Source: an uncultured Alphaproteobacteria bacterium (GTDB lineage: Bacteria; Pseudomonadota; Alphaproteobacteria; RF32; CAG-239). From it: a stretch of 64,000 nucleotides of DNA. Positions 26,612-34,793 of the stretch are shown here, one piece after another. Both the position numbers and the translations under genes were made by a program. Positions within the stretch are counted from its first letter, which is position 1, and the number at the start of each line of letters is the position of its first letter. The DNA lies in NCBI GenBank assembly GCA_944392255.1, contig CALXVY010000001.1:62001-126000 (forward strand), given 5' to 3'. The notes below the pieces were generated by a model. The model saw nothing but the letters and a program-made list of their open reading frames with translations. It made no database searches and was not told the origin of the DNA.

Positions 26612-26648
26612 AAAAAGCAAAGTTCTTTTTAAGAGCTTTGCTTTTTTT
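26612..26648. terminator. bidirectional intrinsic terminator
   Basis: AAAAAGCAAAG (26612-26622) and CTTTGCTTTTTTT (26636-26648) form the stem and T-run. It overlaps the last codons of rppH. Confidence 0.82.
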
Positions 26649-27123
26649 GTTGTTCAACAAAAGGCTTAAAATAAGCACAGACTTTTTGATAAACCTCTCG
26701 TTTGAAATCTACAACACGAGAAGGTGCATCATCAATATCAATCCATTCAAAAGCTTGAAATTCAATTTCTTCGGGATTGGTTTTGAAGTTTATCTCATTA
26801 TCGTTTTCCAAAAATAAAAATAAAAACCAATACTGTTCCTGACCAATATTTTTGCGTCCGAGTTTTTTAAATTTCTCAACCACTTCATTAGAGAACTTAT
26901 AGCGTAAAGGCTGCGGATATTCAGCAATAAGTTTAACATTGGATAAACCTGTTTCTTCTTTTAGTTCACGATAAGCAGCTTGAAGCGGATTTTCGTTTGC
27001 TTCAATTCCCCCTTGAGGAAACTGCCAATTAAAGTCACAATTTTCCACTCTTTGGCAAGAGAGAACCTTTCCCTGCGTATTACAAAGAATAACAGCGGCA
27101 TTTTTTCTGTATAAATCAACCAT
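26629..27123 (-). CDS. rppH: RNA pyrophosphohydrolase RppH
   Basis: The enzyme removes pyrophosphate from mRNA 5' ends and triggers decay. The Nudix box is complete: GGIEANENPLQAAYRELKEETGL (written from about residue 38), preceded by QFPQG. The 164 residues are typical. Its start codon overlaps the stop of the deacetylase-like gene, the last step of the gpmI-envC-ctpA operon. Confidence 0.93.
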   Translation of the reverse strand: MVDLYRKNAAVILCNTQGKVLSCQRVENCDFNWQFPQGGIEANENPLQAAYRELKEETGLSNVKLIAEYPQPLRYKFSNEVVEKFKKLGRKNIGQEQYWFLFLFLENDNEINFKTNPEEIEFQAFEWIDIDDAPSRVVDFKREVYQKVCAYFKPFVEQQKKQSS

Positions 27124-28286
27124 TATTCAACCACCAAATTAGAGACAGGAACCAAGGCAAACGGTCGCTCAATAGAAGTAATATTTTGTTCTTTCATTTC
27201 TTCATAAGAAAGTTGCGGAGAAAAAGTTTCAACCCAATTTTTAATAGCGGTAATAACAATGGGTTTAGGTGTCGCAACAATCAAAACTTGTCCTTTTTCA
27301 CGGGCTGTTTGTTCAGCTTTCAGGAGCAAATTTCTAATATTTTCTTGAGTGAAATCATCGCTAATAACAATATCTGCTTTCTTTCTTGGTAAATTTGGTA
27401 CTTGAATATTATCAATTTCTTGGCCGGAGGTAGCATCAATAGCCAATAAGCCTCGTTGTTGCAATTCTTGCAAATAATTTGAGAGTTGATTTTTTGTTGT
27501 TTCATCCACCAAACCATCAACAATAATCATTCCGCCAATAGGAGCATTAACCGACAGCGCTTTATAAAAGCGATACATATTTTCTTGAGGCGTTACGGTA
27601 ATACCCATAGCTAAAGGACCATTATCTGCCTTAAGTACATTTTTAGAGGCCAACAACAAATCCATATAGGTTTCATGACCAAATTTTCGAGCATTCGAAA
27701 TCATTTCCGATGCTTTAATTGTATAAGGAGAGAAAGAAAAAGAAACTTCAGACGGAAGAGCTTTATTCATAGATTCAAAAGTCTTGGTATCAATTCCGGT
27801 ATTTTTAAATATAACAGAAACTTTATAAAAGTTAGGAGCAATTTGAATCTGATGTCCATATTCTACCCAAGGTTTTTTGTTTTGGTTAGAAATTTTGGGT
27901 AAAGTAAAGTTATCTTTTTTCTCAATCAAATCGGGTATATTTTCTACCACATTCAAAGAATAATGATTGGAGGAATCTTTGAGTTTAGCAAGTAAAGGAG
28001 CTGCTTTTACAAAATCTTCAATTGTTTCTAACTTAACCGGTTCTTCAGATAAGAAAGAAGGCTTATTTTTAGAGGGCAACTTTTGTTTTTTTTCAGGCAG
28101 AGTTAAAATATATTTAGGCGATTTATTTTTTTTCTCAAACATAATTCGCTCAATTTTTGTTCTAAACTCCGGCTCACTTTTTTTCTTAGCGAAAAAATAA
28201 CCGGACATCGTAACCATAACCACAGCCATAAATATAAAAAAAGCTAATTTTGATTTTTTAGGATGTCCGCTCATTTTTTTCTCCAT
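27123..28286 (-). CDS. divergent polysaccharide deacetylase-like protein, degenerate
   Basis: An N-terminal cytoplasmic stub and one membrane anchor (about residues 13-28) are followed by a low-complexity linker and a YibQ-type NodB-like domain from about residue 140. The fold order is recognisable (PSEVSFSFSPYT, GHETYMDLLL, APIGGMIIVDG, GLLAIDATSG). However, the first metal-binding Asp pair expected at the strand written here VSVIFKNTG is missing, and the NHMGS-type His motif is replaced by IVDGLVD. I infer a non-catalytic envelope protein. Operon position between ctpA and rppH is conserved. Confidence 0.8.
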   Translation of the reverse strand: MEKKMSGHPKKSKLAFFIFMAVVMVTMSGYFFAKKKSEPEFRTKIERIMFEKKNKSPKYILTLPEKKQKLPSKNKPSFLSEEPVKLETIEDFVKAAPLLAKLKDSSNHYSLNVVENIPDLIEKKDNFTLPKISNQNKKPWVEYGHQIQIAPNFYKVSVIFKNTGIDTKTFESMNKALPSEVSFSFSPYTIKASEMISNARKFGHETYMDLLLASKNVLKADNGPLAMGITVTPQENMYRFYKALSVNAPIGGMIIVDGLVDETTKNQLSNYLQELQQRGLLAIDATSGQEIDNIQVPNLPRKKADIVISDDFTQENIRNLLLKAEQTAREKGQVLIVATPKPIVITAIKNWVETFSPQLSYEEMKEQNITSIERPFALVPVSNLVVE

Positions 28287-29588
28287 TTATTTTTGGTTTT
28301 CGACACCAGATTTATAAATGTTCAAAGCCTTGACTAAATCTACGGCACGAGATAGCTGATAGTCTTTTTTCAAAGAATCATCTTTTTTAGAAGTTTTATT
28401 TTTTGTGATGGTTTGAGCATCATTTTTCAAAGCATTTCCAAATTCAGCTTCGCTAAAATTCATGCCTTTATCAATTTCTTCTACCTTAGCCGGTTTAACT
28501 TCCACATCAGGAACAATACCGGTAGCCTGAATCGAGCGTCCGGAAGGAGTATAATAACGAGCGGTTGTTAAACGCATTGCTCCATAGTTTCCAAGAGGAA
28601 TAACCGTTTGTACTGAACCTTTTCCGAAGGTTTTTTCGCCCAAGATAATAGCGCGTTTATGGTCTTGCAAAGCGCCGGCAACAATTTCTGATGCAGAAGC
28701 AGAACCATCGTTAACCAAAACGACAATAGGTAAATCTTTGGCAATATCGCCTTCTGTTGCCGTATATTTAACTGTATCTTCAGGATTTTTAGAACGAGTA
28801 GAAACAATTTCGCCTTGATCTAAGAAGAGGTCAGAAACATTAACGGCTTGGTCGAGTAGACCACCTGGATTATTTCTCACATCCAAGACAATACCGGCAG
28901 GCTCTCCTTTAAGTTCTTTTTTTATTTTTTTATAGTCTTTTTCAACCATTTTATCTGTATCTTCAGAAAAAGAAGTAATACGAATATAAGCCACATCATC
29001 GGCTTTAATTTCAGATTTAACGGATTGAATTTTAATTTCTTCACGTTTTAAGGTGACATCAAACGGCTTTTCATTAGCGCGACGAATAGTCAACTTAACC
29101 TTTGTACCAATTTTTCCGCGCATTTTATCAACAGCATCATTAAGGCTCATACCGACAACCTGTTCACCGTCAATATGAGTAATATAATCTCCGGGTTTAA
29201 GTCCTGCTTTAGAAGCTGGAGTATCATCAATCGGAGAGACAACTTTAACCACACTGTTTTCCATGGTAACTTCAATTCCGAGTCCACCAAATTTACCTTT
29301 AGTTTGCTCATTCATATATTTAAAGCTTTGTTCGTCCAAATAGCTGGAATGCGGGTCAAGAGAAACAAGCATGCCGTTCAGAGCAGATTCGATAAGCTTT
29401 TTATCTGTCACATCTTCCACATAAGAAGTTTTAGTTCTCTCCAAAACTTCACCAAAGAGGTTAAGCATTTCATAAGTATCAGCAGGATTCTCTTTATCTT
29501 CTTTGTCAGCGGCAAAAGCCGGAGAAAAGATTACTGCGGTCGAGATTAAAGAAGCTGTAAAAATTGACCATTTATTTTTCATATTCAA
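28287..29588 (-). CDS. ctpA: C-terminal processing peptidase (S41)
   Basis: This is a periplasmic Ser/Lys protease. A signal peptide (to about residue 26) precedes a PDZ domain (about 95-180: FGGLGIEV, PASKAGLKPGDYITHIDG) and a protease domain with VNDGSASASEI (catalytic Ser) and GEKTFGKGSVQ (catalytic Lys). In other bacteria such proteases trim envelope proteins and cell-wall hydrolases. It lies 10 bp after envC in the same operon. Confidence 0.94.
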   Translation of the reverse strand: MNMKNKWSIFTASLISTAVIFSPAFAADKEDKENPADTYEMLNLFGEVLERTKTSYVEDVTDKKLIESALNGMLVSLDPHSSYLDEQSFKYMNEQTKGKFGGLGIEVTMENSVVKVVSPIDDTPASKAGLKPGDYITHIDGEQVVGMSLNDAVDKMRGKIGTKVKLTIRRANEKPFDVTLKREEIKIQSVKSEIKADDVAYIRITSFSEDTDKMVEKDYKKIKKELKGEPAGIVLDVRNNPGGLLDQAVNVSDLFLDQGEIVSTRSKNPEDTVKYTATEGDIAKDLPIVVLVNDGSASASEIVAGALQDHKRAIILGEKTFGKGSVQTVIPLGNYGAMRLTTARYYTPSGRSIQATGIVPDVEVKPAKVEEIDKGMNFSEAEFGNALKNDAQTITKNKTSKKDDSLKKDYQLSRAVDLVKALNIYKSGVENQK

Positions 29589-29598
29589 TTCCAGTCAT

Positions 29599-30861
29599 TT
29601 AGTTAGTATACCATGGCATCGGATCAATCGGCTGATTATTCCGACGCAATTCCACATAAAGTTTAGCATCGCGGCTATCCGGCATTTGACCGATAGGCTC
29701 TCCGGCTAAGAGCAATTGACCGAGTTCGCAATCAATATCTTCCAAACCGGCAAGCAAAGTCAAATAACCAGAGCCGTGCTCAATAATAATCATATTTCCG
29801 TATCCGCGGAAAGGACCGGCAAAAATCACCGAGCCGTCAAACGGAGAAATAATCTGAGCCATATTGCGTGTTTTAATAGTAATTCCTTTACTAAGCACGC
29901 CTTTATTTATCTCTTCGCCAAACTGCGCAACAATTGAACCTCGAGCCGGTAGAGGCAATTTTCCTTTCGCTTTAACAAAAGCCTTACCGATATCTTTTAT
30001 ACTCTCAGAAGAATATTTAATCAAGTCAGCTCTTTGAGTTTGCTCAAGTTTTTTCTTTTCAGCCAATTTTCTTTCTTCTTCGGCACGAAGTTTTGCCAAA
30101 CGTTTGCGTTCTTCGGCTTCTTTTTGAGCTTTAAGACGTCTTTCTTTTTCGAGTTTATTAAGAAGATCGCGCAAATCATTGGCTTGAGACGCAAGTTTTT
30201 CCACTTTCTTTTTAGCCTGAGCTGTCTGAATTTCAATTTTGTTTCTGAGCTTAGACTTTTTCTGCACCAAAGCTTTCATATTTTCATGTTCTTGTTCAAG
30301 CTGATGCTTTTGCGAAGTGATTTTAACAACTTGCTTTTCTATTTGGTTTTTCTTAAGTGTGATTTCAGCAAGTTTTTTACGAATAGTCGCCGCATTATCT
30401 TCCAAATAAGGTACGGATTCCCTAAGCAAAATAGCGCTACGTATAGTTTCTACGGGAGTAAGAGGTTGTACAAAGAGAGCTTCGGTTGGTTTAAGAGCAA
30501 GATTTTGCAAAGCCGAAAGGGTTTTAATTAAGTGCACATCTTGAGAAATAAAACCTTGCTCGGCATCTTTAAGCTCTTGTTTTAATTTTTTTAGCTGATT
30601 TTCCATCGAAGAAATTTTATCTTCGTTGTTTTGAATTTTTTTAGCGGTTTTAATCATTTCAGAGCTAACCTCTGAGAGCTCTTGATTGATTTTTGATGCT
30701 TGTTCTTTCAGTTTTTGATGTTCTTTGTTTTGGAGCTCCACCTGTTTTTCCATGCGCTCCAATTCTTGTTTGGAAACTTTGGCGGCCATAGCATCAATGC
30801 TTGTGTTTGCCAAAGCAAACAACAAAGAAAATGCAAAAGTTATGACCGCCTTTGTTTTCAA
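29599..30861 (-). CDS. envC: murein hydrolase activator EnvC
   Basis: A signal peptide is followed by a long coiled coil (about residues 30-290, Lys/Glu/Gln-rich) and a C-terminal LytM (M23) domain. The LytM zinc ligands are missing: GITIKT, YLTLLAGL and AKLYVELRRN stand where active enzymes have His/Asp ligands. This is how EnvC acts, as an activator of amidases rather than an enzyme. It is upstream of ctpA, with gpmI before it. Confidence 0.92.
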   Translation of the reverse strand: MKTKAVITFAFSLLFALANTSIDAMAAKVSKQELERMEKQVELQNKEHQKLKEQASKINQELSEVSSEMIKTAKKIQNNEDKISSMENQLKKLKQELKDAEQGFISQDVHLIKTLSALQNLALKPTEALFVQPLTPVETIRSAILLRESVPYLEDNAATIRKKLAEITLKKNQIEKQVVKITSQKHQLEQEHENMKALVQKKSKLRNKIEIQTAQAKKKVEKLASQANDLRDLLNKLEKERRLKAQKEAEERKRLAKLRAEEERKLAEKKKLEQTQRADLIKYSSESIKDIGKAFVKAKGKLPLPARGSIVAQFGEEINKGVLSKGITIKTRNMAQIISPFDGSVIFAGPFRGYGNMIIIEHGSGYLTLLAGLEDIDCELGQLLLAGEPIGQMPDSRDAKLYVELRRNNQPIDPMPWYTN

Positions 30862-30875
30862 GATTTTTCCTTTAC

Positions 30876-32408
30876 TTATTTTTCAATTAAAGAATTACCG
30901 TTCATTTCGGCCGGTTTTTCAATATTGAGAAGTTCAAGTAAGGTCGGAGCAATATCAGCGAGTTTACCGTCATGCAAGCCTTTAATCTGGGTTTGGCAGT
31001 TAACCAAAACACCTTGAACCTTGCCAACGGTATGAGCCGTATAGGGTGCACCGGTTTTTTCATCAACCATTTTTTCAACGTTGCCGTGGTCTGCGGTAAT
31101 AAAAAGTACCCCACCAACTTTTTTGATGGCATCAACCACTTTGCCCAAGCATTCATCAACAGCGGCAACAGCTTTGAGTGCAGCTTCCATAATACCGGTA
31201 TGGCCGACCATATCACCATTGGCAAAGTTGCAGATAATAGTATCAAAGCGTTTATTTTCAATGGCATCAACCAATTTTTCAGTCACTTCATAAACACTCA
31301 TTTCCGGTTTGAGGTCATAAGTGGCAACTTTCGGAGAAGGAACAAGGATTCTTTCTTCGCCTTTGAACTCGCGTTCTTCACCACCGTTAAAAAAGAAAGT
31401 AACGTGAGCATATTTTTCGGTTTCGGCAATGCGGAGTTGGGTCAAACCGTGGTTAGAAACAACTTCGCCAAAAATGTTGGTGAGTGCTTCCGGACCAAAC
31501 ATGGTTTTCATAAAGCGCTGGTGGTCAACGGAATACTCGGTCAAACCAACGTTAATAGAGGTTTGAATGGTTTTCTTACGCGCAAAACCGGTGAAGTCTT
31601 TATCAGCCAAAGCATAAAGAATTTCACGAGCACGGTCGGCTCTAAAATTCATCATCAAAACGGCATCTCCGTCTTGCATACCTTGATAATCACCGACAAC
31701 GCAAGGAACAACGAACTCATCATTTACACCTGCGGCATAAGAAGCTTTGATAGCTTCATCGGAAGAGGCATATTTTTTACCTTCGGCAAAAGCCATATTG
31801 TTGTAAGCAAGTTCAATTCTATCCCATCGTTTATCTCTGTCCATGGCATAGAAACGGCCTTCAATGGTAGCAAGTTTAACATGAGCCATGTTAGCGATAG
31901 ATTTTTCAAATTCTGCCACAAAATCAACGGCAGATTGCGGCGGTGTGTCGCGACCGTCTAAGAAAGCGTGAACATAGGTTGTAATACCATTGTCGTTCAA
32001 AACTTGGCAAGCGGCAACAATATGGTCTTGAGTGGAGTGAACACCACCGGGGCTCATCAAGCCCATCACATGACAAGCTTTGCCATTGGCTTTGAGTGTA
32101 TTGATAAGTTCATTCAAAACCGGATTTTTGGCAAAAGAGCCATCTTTAATAGCTTGGTCAATGCGTGGTAAGTCTTGCATAACAACGCGACCGGCACCCA
32201 AATTCATGTGTCCTACTTCAGAGTTTCCCATTTGACCATCAGGCAAACCAACGGAAAGACCGGAAGTTTCAACAAAACAATGCGGGCAAGTTTTCAAAAG
32301 ATTATGCCAATTAGGAGTAATGCCTTGTTCAATAGCATTATCTTTGGTAATTTTTTCACGATATCCCCATCCATCGAGGACGAGCAACATAACAGGTTTT
32401 TGTGTCAT
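30876..32408 (-). CDS. gpmI: 2,3-bisphosphoglycerate-independent phosphoglycerate mutase
   Basis: This glycolytic enzyme interconverts 3- and 2-phosphoglycerate using two manganese ions. VLDGWG at the N-terminus, the phosphoserine site GQMGNSEVGHMNLGAG, HAFLDGRDTPP, and TADHGNVE near the C-terminus are intact. The 510 residues are typical. It heads the gpmI-envC-ctpA cluster. Confidence 0.97.
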   Translation of the reverse strand: MTQKPVMLLVLDGWGYREKITKDNAIEQGITPNWHNLLKTCPHCFVETSGLSVGLPDGQMGNSEVGHMNLGAGRVVMQDLPRIDQAIKDGSFAKNPVLNELINTLKANGKACHVMGLMSPGGVHSTQDHIVAACQVLNDNGITTYVHAFLDGRDTPPQSAVDFVAEFEKSIANMAHVKLATIEGRFYAMDRDKRWDRIELAYNNMAFAEGKKYASSDEAIKASYAAGVNDEFVVPCVVGDYQGMQDGDAVLMMNFRADRAREILYALADKDFTGFARKKTIQTSINVGLTEYSVDHQRFMKTMFGPEALTNIFGEVVSNHGLTQLRIAETEKYAHVTFFFNGGEEREFKGEERILVPSPKVATYDLKPEMSVYEVTEKLVDAIENKRFDTIICNFANGDMVGHTGIMEAALKAVAAVDECLGKVVDAIKKVGGVLFITADHGNVEKMVDEKTGAPYTAHTVGKVQGVLVNCQTQIKGLHDGKLADIAPTLLELLNIEKPAEMNGNSLIEK

Positions 32409-32485
32409 TATTTTTCCTTTTACAAAATCAAATCAATCTTCTGCGTATTATATATAAATATTTTGAACAAAAAAGCACTATTTTT

Positions 32486-32644
32486 TTATAATTTATAAAA
32501 GTTTTTTAAGACCGAAATTTTCATAGGGCTGCTTTGTAAAGAGTTCAGAGTTTCGGCTTGTTCTTCATCTTGCAGCATACCAAACAAAAAGATAATACCC
32601 AAGCAAAGAAAGATAATGACAAATAACATGAGAATTTTTTTCAT
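32486..32644 (-). CDS. small single-span membrane protein, 52 aa
   Basis: The frame starting MKKILMLFVIIFLCLGII has a Lys-Lys N-terminus, one hydrophobic helix of about 20 residues and a polar tail ending in KNFYKL. AGGA is 9 bases before the ATG at 32644. It begins 10 bases after the stop of the PBP1A gene on the same strand, so it is probably co-transcribed. Lipoprotein Cys is not at a lipobox, so I call it a bitopic membrane protein. No family is recognised. Confidence 0.6.
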   Translation of the reverse strand: MKKILMLFVIIFLCLGIIFLFGMLQDEEQAETLNSLQSSPMKISVLKNFYKL

Positions 32645-32654
32645 AAACTCTGTC

Positions 32655-34457
32655 CTAATTTAGTTTAGCCGCTGTTATCATGATTTTTTGCCAAATTTCG
32701 GCGGGCAAATTGGAGCCGGAAACATTTTTCATCGGAGAATTGTCGTCATTTCCGAGCCAAACCGCAGCAATCAGCTCATCGGTAAAGCCCACAAACCAAG
32801 CATCGCGGTTGTCTTGGCTGGTACCGGTTTTTCCGGCAGCAAAACCTTTGATTCGCGCACGTTTTCCGGTGCCAGACGAGATGACTTCTTGCAACATATA
32901 AGTCAGTTGCTCCACATCACGTTTATCAAGAATTTGATTCTCATCATCAATGTTTCTCTGATAGAGTTGATATCCGTCTTTGGTATAAATTTCCTTAATG
33001 GCATATGGAATAACCGCATAACCGCCGTTAGCAAGCGTGGTATAAGCGGTGGCCATATCCATGACTTTCACTTCTGAGGTGCCAAGCGCAATTGCCGGAG
33101 AATTTTCAATTTCGGTGCTAATACCCATACGATGCGCATTTTTGATAATATCGCTGCGATTAAGCATTTCCGAAAGGTGAATGGTTGCAAGGTTGTAAGA
33201 ATGAGCCAAAGCTTGCGTTAAGGTTACTTCACCGTGATATTTACGGTCGGCATTTTCGGGCTTCCATTTGCCGATAGAAAGCGGAGAGTCCATAATTTTA
33301 TCTTCTGCCGAAAAGCCTTCTTGCAAAGCCGTGAGATAAACAAAAGTCTTAAAAGATGACCCCGGTTGGCGCAAAGCCTGTGTAGCACGGTTGAATTGAC
33401 TTTTGGCATAATCCACACCGCCAACCATGGCCTTGATACCACCGCTCTTGTCCATAATTACAATCGCCCCTTGGTGCACGTTACGAGAAGAGGCATATTT
33501 GTTGATGGTGCTTTCCAAAATGTCAGATGCCGCTTGCTGCAAGTCTTGGTCAAGCGTGGTTAAAACATAAATATCATTGGTGCGTTCGCCGATATAAGAG
33601 TTAACGTCATTATAAACCCAATCGGCAAAATGCATGGCATCTTTCACATTATATTTCTTTTCCGGACCGAGGCGCATTTTAAGTGCGTTGTCCGCTTGCA
33701 TTTGCGTGATTTTGTCATTATCAACCATGTTGTTGAGAACCACTTTAGCACGCTCTATTGCTCTTTCTTCCGAGGCAATCGGGTTATAGCGCGACGGTGC
33801 TTTGAGCATACCGGCAATTACGGCAGCTTCCTTGAGGTTAAGGTCGCGAGAAGATTTTTGAAAATATTTCTGGCTTGCTGCCTCAATACCGTAAGTGCCG
33901 GCCCCTAAATAAACGCGGTTCAGATAAAGTGCCAAAATTTGGTCTTTGGTAAATTTGGATTCGAGCCAAAAAGCAAGCAACAATTCTTGGGTTTTGCGCT
34001 TGATATTTTTGTTTGGTGTCAGGAATAAGTTTTTAGCCACTTGTTGCGTGATGGTGCTTCCGCCTTGTGCGTAACGTCCAAGAAACATATTGGTTAGCAT
34101 GGCACGCGTGAAGGAAATGACATCAAAGCCAAAGTGCGAATAAAAACGCCTGTCTTCTGTGGAAAGAATAGCATCAATCACGTAAGGAGGAAGCTCGTCA
34201 ACGGTAATCACTTCCGAATAAACACTGCCGAAAGTGGTGACTTCATTGCCGTTTTCGGCAGCAATGGTTGTGGAAGGTTGGCGGGTGCGATTAACAGCTT
34301 CTTCAATATCCGGAAGAGTGATGATGCAATAGCCGATATAGAGTAGAAAAGTTATCACCAAGCCGGCAAAAATTTTTAATTTAATATGCCGATTCTTAAC
34401 CTTCTGTTTTGACTCTCTTTTTTTTCTTTTTGTTGTCTTTTTCTTAGCTTTTGCCAC
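32655..34457 (-). CDS. mrcA: class A penicillin-binding protein (PBP1A family)
   Basis: This is a bifunctional peptidoglycan synthase. A basic cytoplasmic tail and one membrane helix (about residues 27-47) precede a GT51 glycosyltransferase (STEDRRFYSHFG with catalytic Glu; GGSTITQQVAKN) and a transpeptidase (SSFK at about 365, SYN, and KTGTS at about 540). At 600 residues it is shorter than E. coli PBP1A, lacking extra outer domains. The LppC-type lipoprotein at 18669-20135 could be its activator. Confidence 0.93.
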   Translation of the reverse strand: MAKAKKKTTKRKKRESKQKVKNRHIKLKIFAGLVITFLLYIGYCIITLPDIEEAVNRTRQPSTTIAAENGNEVTTFGSVYSEVITVDELPPYVIDAILSTEDRRFYSHFGFDVISFTRAMLTNMFLGRYAQGGSTITQQVAKNLFLTPNKNIKRKTQELLLAFWLESKFTKDQILALYLNRVYLGAGTYGIEAASQKYFQKSSRDLNLKEAAVIAGMLKAPSRYNPIASEERAIERAKVVLNNMVDNDKITQMQADNALKMRLGPEKKYNVKDAMHFADWVYNDVNSYIGERTNDIYVLTTLDQDLQQAASDILESTINKYASSRNVHQGAIVIMDKSGGIKAMVGGVDYAKSQFNRATQALRQPGSSFKTFVYLTALQEGFSAEDKIMDSPLSIGKWKPENADRKYHGEVTLTQALAHSYNLATIHLSEMLNRSDIIKNAHRMGISTEIENSPAIALGTSEVKVMDMATAYTTLANGGYAVIPYAIKEIYTKDGYQLYQRNIDDENQILDKRDVEQLTYMLQEVISSGTGKRARIKGFAAGKTGTSQDNRDAWFVGFTDELIAAVWLGNDDNSPMKNVSGSNLPAEIWQKIMITAAKLN

Positions 34458-34558
34458 GATTCGCCCCTTTTTTATCCTTGCGTCGATTCTTAAAATATTT
34501 TAAAACTATATTCATAGATAACATAAAGTTTTAACATCAAAAGATTAAGGAACATTTT

Positions 34559-34759
34559 ATGACTGACATTTCTCTTAAAATTAATGAAGATTTGTTGCAA
34601 AAATTAGCAAAAATCGCTGAGAAAAGCGGTCAAAATGTAAATGAAGTTGCCATATCGGCACTTTCAGCTTATGTTGAAGATTATGAAGATGTTTATAAAA
34701 CCGATTTATGCTCGGTAGATAATTTGGAACGCTCATTCTTTTTATCCATTGGTGAATAA
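34559..34759 (+). CDS. ribbon-helix-helix-like small protein, 66 aa
   Basis: Residues 1-45 fit an RHH/Arc fold: a short strand (DISLKINEDLL) and two helices (LAKIAEKSGQ, VNEVAISALSAYVEDYE). AAGGAAC precedes the ATG by 5-7 bases. No toxin gene is adjacent, so an orphan antitoxin or a small transcription factor is likely. It is 34 bases before polA and may be in the same transcript. Assignment rests on pattern only. Confidence 0.65.
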   Translation: MTDISLKINEDLLQKLAKIAEKSGQNVNEVAISALSAYVEDYEDVYKTDLCSVDNLERSFFLSIGE

Positions 34760-34793
34760 GTTTTAAATCCTACTGGCACAAGCAGGAGGAAAA

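Noticed and set aside
30972-31961. Long plus-strand frame (329 codons) opposite gpmI
   Set aside because: It is antisense to a complete, conserved gpmI; the composition (many Asn, Phe, His) is that of a reverse shadow.
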